Below are positions 4,043-6,693 of a DNA stretch of 6,693 nt, piece after piece; position 1 is the stretch's first letter; each line of letters begins with the position of its first letter. Where the stretch lies: positions 1-6,693 of the forward strand of contig JBKHBQ010000218.1 in the NCBI GenBank assembly GCA_046542305.1, written 5' to 3'. The stretch comes from JBKHBQ01 sp046542305 (GTDB lineage: Bacteria > Bacteroidota > Bacteroidia > Bacteroidales > 4484-276). A program made the translations under genes and the position numbers. Under the pieces are notes generated by a model. The model made no database searches. It saw only the letters and a program-made list of their open reading frames with translations, and was not told the origin of the DNA.

Positions 4043-6693
4043 CTATTCGGTGAGGATCAGTTTTTGGAAACGGATGGTATTTTCCCCTGAAATTCTGAGA
4101 AGATATATTCCGCTCTCTCTCTTTCCGGCCTCCCATCTGATCACATGTTGACCCTGGGCAAGTTTGCCATCGTATATCCGGCTGATGAGCCTGCCCTGCA
4201 TGTCGAGAACGTCCAGCATGTAATTACCCGGTCGTGTAAGGTCGAAGGCAATGTTGAAAGCATCGGAAGAAGGATTTGGATAGACCGTGGGTTGCTGCAA
4301 TGGCGAATTTTCTTCGATACCAATGGTAACGTCGAAGATCAGGTATTCCGAAGGCACGGACTCCTGGCCCGACTTGTCGACTGTGGTGATGTAAAACAAG
4401 GTGTAATCCGTAACATCTGTCAGGTAAAATACCTGCGTGCCGACAGTTTCGGTTAGCAGGTCGAAAGTGCCGTCGTCGTTGTAATATACATTGAAATGGT
4501 CGAAATCGTTGATGGGCGGCTGGTTCCACTCGAGGGTAACAATCACCGGTGGCGCGTCGCTGTTCCATTCAATATAGAGATCATCGGGAGGCACAGGTGT
4601 GGTATCCTCGGCGCCAAAAGTCATGGTTCCGTAACCCGCGGGTTCGAAAATCTGCTGGTTCAGAGCGGGCCAGTAGCCGTCGAAATTGCTGGGATCATCC
4701 AGGGTAAATGTGAACATGCCGCTTTGATTTTCTGCGTTGGGATTGATCTTCCAATCGGCATCCTCGCCAATGGGAATCATAAATTCGTAAACAATATACC
4801 CCAAAGCATCCGAAACCTCCACCTGCGGATCTTCCAGTGAAATTATATCTCCGACCCCGCCGGTATTGTAAATCGGACGATACCTCAGTTCGTTACCTGC
4901 GGCATAATAAACCGCCCAGTAATTTCCTTCCGAGTTGTCGGTATTTGGCGGATAGCTTCCATCGTTGTTGTCATCAATGTAAAGCGCCACCTCGTCGTGA
5001 TCCTCCAGTTGGGTGTCGTTTTCGTTGATGCATGCCACATACAGTTCGGTCATCTCCTGGTTTACCTTATAGTACATGGTTACGCTTCCCACCGGATTGG
5101 GCATATTGTCGTAAATTCCCAGAAAATCGGAAGCATCCATCATAAAAGCATCATCCCATTCACCGGGTTCCATGGTACCGTCGATGGTGGGGGTGCTGCC
5201 GTAGTAAACGCTGATTTCATCGATCACAAAACCCTGTGCCATCCAGCCTTCGGCAATATTTGAATACGGGCTTTGCACCCCATCTTCGATGATGGCAGTA
5301 ACAGCATAATAATACTTATTGAGCGGCTTTACATCCGCATCTTCATATTCAATTTCATCTGGTCCCAGCGATGCAAGCGGTTCTTCAGGAAACATTGCTT
5401 CAGGGATGGTTTTGCGATACACGTGATATCCTTCCACTGTAATTCCGTCGGGAGGCAGCCAGTTCAACGAAATTTCATATCCTGCACCGTGAGTCGCCAA
5501 AAGAGAAGCTGGCGGATTTCCGGTTTGTTCCATAAAGAAATCAAGGTTGGTAATCCCTCCTTCGGTCACCACAATGCTGTTCAATTCTTCTGTATAGTAT
5601 CCGATCTTTTCAGCGGTCACCTGATACATCCCTGCCGGTATATACTTGATCTCATAACTCCCGTCATCTTCCGTCCAGGCAAAGTAATTTTCAACCCCTT
5701 CTACTGTCACCTTGACCTGTCCGACAGGATCACCGTTATCAGCCTGCACCACCCCTGTGATTGTTCCGCCTCCGGGATTCGCATTGATGTTGTAGAGCAA
5801 CCCGCCGCTGCCCATTACACGGGCATGCACGGCCTTACCGGTTACACTGCAAAGCATGCCATCGGCCGAAAGGTCCACCTTGTTGAAAGAACCCTGGGTG
5901 GTTAGCGTAAATATGGGGCTGCTGGTTTGTTTCCGGAACAGGTAGAAATCCGGTTTGGAATGATCCATGGGACCATATCCTGCTGCAGCGATAATCGACC
6001 CGTCATCAGAAAGGGATATCGATCCTACCTGGTCCCCGGCGTGTTCGAACACCCAAAGTGGTTCCGGCGAATAGCTGTTGAACAGGTATACTTCGCCATC
6101 ATAGCCACCGCTCAGAAATACCAGGGTTCCGACGGCTATGGTACTACCGTCGGCCGAAACACCCATTCCGACGACCCACGCCGAGGTTCCGCCGCCGCCA
6201 ACCTTAAAATTCCATTTCTCTTCGTATTTCTCAAGTTCTTCGTTGTATTTATAAAGGTATACATACCCGCTGTAATCGCCGGATACAATCACTTTGCCAT
6301 CGTAGCTCAACGAGGGAGGATTCTGATTTTTGTAAAAGGTATCAAAAACCACATCACCTGTTTCAGCATCGATCACATGCATTGTATTTATGCCGCTGTA
6401 CTGGCAAAAGGCCAGCACCGAGCGGTCGCCCGATCCTGCAAAAGCAGTTCCCGTGCCTGAAAAGCCGGTTTGCCATACCGGGTCAACCTCACCAACTTCA
6501 TACGCCGAGACATTCGCCTTGTTTTGCCCGCCGGGCATGTTTTCAACTACATACACCATTGTTCCTGCTTCGTTGATCAAGGCACCCATAATGGTGGCAT
6601 CTGTTATTTTCTCCCACAGCATCTGATGCGTTGAAGATGAATAAACCTGGACCACACTGTCGTAGGCTACGGCAAGAAATTCACCGTCAGGAG
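4043..6693 (-). CDS. Large T9SS-secreted protein: beta-propeller, carboxypeptidase-regulatory-like, FN3, CBM9-like, FN3 and sorting domain (partial, 5' end outside window)
   Basis: The frame is open to the window edge, so the N-terminus, including the expected Sec signal peptide, is missing; 882 residues are visible, numbered here from the codon at 6691. Residues about 1-300 contain WD40/PQQ-like propeller blades, recognisable from repeated DG-x-x-(I/V)A and Y-(V/L)-F patterns such as SADGSTIAVG (179-188) and LSDDGSIIAAAG (227-238). About 310-388 is a carboxypeptidase-regulatory-like beta-sandwich (GTITGVV...DGSYEIKYIPAGMYQV). About 393-480 resembles fibronectin type III. About 489-694 resembles a family 9 carbohydrate-binding/DOMON fold (TIDGTMEPGEWDDA at 502-515; DEVALYIDDNNDG at 566-578). 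About 702-790 is a second FN3-like domain. The last 85 residues are a type A T9SS sorting domain (VYPNPSSDAFNIAF, GRLISR, SGIYLLRI). It is expected to cross the outer membrane through T9SS, lose the tail and be released or attached to surface A-LPS. A GTG at 6655 lies inside a propeller strand and is not the true start. No catalytic domain is visible, so a binding or structural role is inferred. Confidence 0.9.
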   Translation of the reverse strand, partial: PDGEFLAVAYDSVVQVYSSSTHQMLWEKITDATIMGALINEAGTMVYVVENMPGGQNKANVSAYEVGEVDPVWQTGFSGTGTAFAGSGDRSVLAFCQYSGINTMHVIDAETGDVVFDTFYKNQNPPSLSYDGKVIVSGDYSGYVYLYKYNEELEKYEEKWNFKVGGGGTSAWVVGMGVSADGSTIAVGTLVFLSGGYDGEVYLFNSYSPEPLWVFEHAGDQVGSISLSDDGSIIAAAGYGPMDHSKPDFYLFRKQTSSPIFTLTTQGSFNKVDLSADGMLCSVTGKAVHARVMGSGGLLYNINANPGGGTITGVVQADNGDPVGQVKVTVEGVENYFAWTEDDGSYEIKYIPAGMYQVTAEKIGYYTEELNSIVVTEGGITNLDFFMEQTGNPPASLLATHGAGYEISLNWLPPDGITVEGYHVYRKTIPEAMFPEEPLASLGPDEIEYEDADVKPLNKYYYAVTAIIEDGVQSPYSNIAEGWMAQGFVIDEISVYYGSTPTIDGTMEPGEWDDAFMMDASDFLGIYDNMPNPVGSVTMYYKVNQEMTELYVACINENDTQLEDHDEVALYIDDNNDGSYPPNTDNSEGNYWAVYYAAGNELRYRPIYNTGGVGDIISLEDPQVEVSDALGYIVYEFMIPIGEDADWKINPNAENQSGMFTFTLDDPSNFDGYWPALNQQIFEPAGYGTMTFGAEDTTPVPPDDLYIEWNSDAPPVIVTLEWNQPPINDFDHFNVYYNDDGTFDLLTETVGTQVFYLTDVTDYTLFYITTVDKSGQESVPSEYLIFDVTIGIEENSPLQQPTVYPNPSSDAFNIAFDLTRPGNYMLDVLDMQGRLISRIYDGKLAQGQHVIRWEAGKRESGIYLLRISGENTIRFQKLILTE

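Noticed and set aside
3216..4136. 306-codon minus-strand open frame opposite the pseudouridine synthase gene
   Set aside because: It lies almost wholly antisense to a well-supported gene, runs across the terminator hairpin, and its translation shows no domain or signal. It is best explained by codon bias of the opposite strand.
5273..5905. 210-codon plus-strand open frame opposite the T9SS protein gene
   Set aside because: The minus-strand frame here encodes recognisable propeller, carboxypeptidase-like and FN3 modules. The plus-strand product is rich in Cys, His and Ile, with no family features.
1..6693. Search for a novel multi-gene defence, mobile or biosynthetic system
   Set aside because: All large frames are explained by housekeeping or envelope genes. 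There are no recombinases, nucleases, toxin-antitoxin pairs, repeat arrays or long unexplained intergenic stretches.

Overview
The window looks like ordinary chromosomal DNA of a free-living member of the Bacteroidota (Bacteroidetes), probably from the Bacteroidales/Marinilabiliales side, although that finer placement is only an inference. The evidence is a large protein ending in a type IX secretion (T9SS) sorting domain, a lipoprotein with a Bacteroidota-style signal peptide, a LuxE-like acyl-protein synthetase of the Bacteroidota type, matches to the Bacteroidota -7 promoter element TAnnTTTG, and start codons without clear Shine-Dalgarno sequences. Coding density is high. I saw no tRNA, rRNA, CRISPR array, insertion sequence or phage gene.

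Layout. Positions 1-1199 (minus strand) hold the N-terminal 399 residues of penicillin-binding protein 2 (mrdA), whose 3' end lies outside the window. A 104-bp gap (1200-1303) contains a probable promoter for it. Positions 1304-1852 (minus) encode a small predicted lipoprotein of unknown role. Only 5 bp separate its start from that of a divergent plus-strand gene (1858-2850) for a LuxE/acyl-protein synthetase-like adenylating enzyme. A 71-bp gap with a good -7 match leads to a plus-strand gene (2922-3893) for an RluB-type rRNA pseudouridine synthase with a lysine-rich N-terminal tail. A 149-bp intergenic region (3894-4042) carries a perfect 12-bp hairpin, probably a two-way terminator. It separates the pseudouridine synthase from the convergent last gene (4043-6693, minus), a large multidomain protein secreted by T9SS whose 5' end lies outside the window.

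The genes serve separate jobs: cell-wall elongation (PBP2), ribosome modification (RluB type), an envelope lipoprotein, an orphan acyl-activating enzyme and a secreted beta-propeller/carbohydrate-binding-like protein. I see no compact operon or new system joining them. The items most worth a second look are the orphan LuxE-like enzyme, its nearly overlapping divergent start with the lipoprotein gene, the unusual position of mrdA outside an mre cluster, and the modular T9SS cargo.
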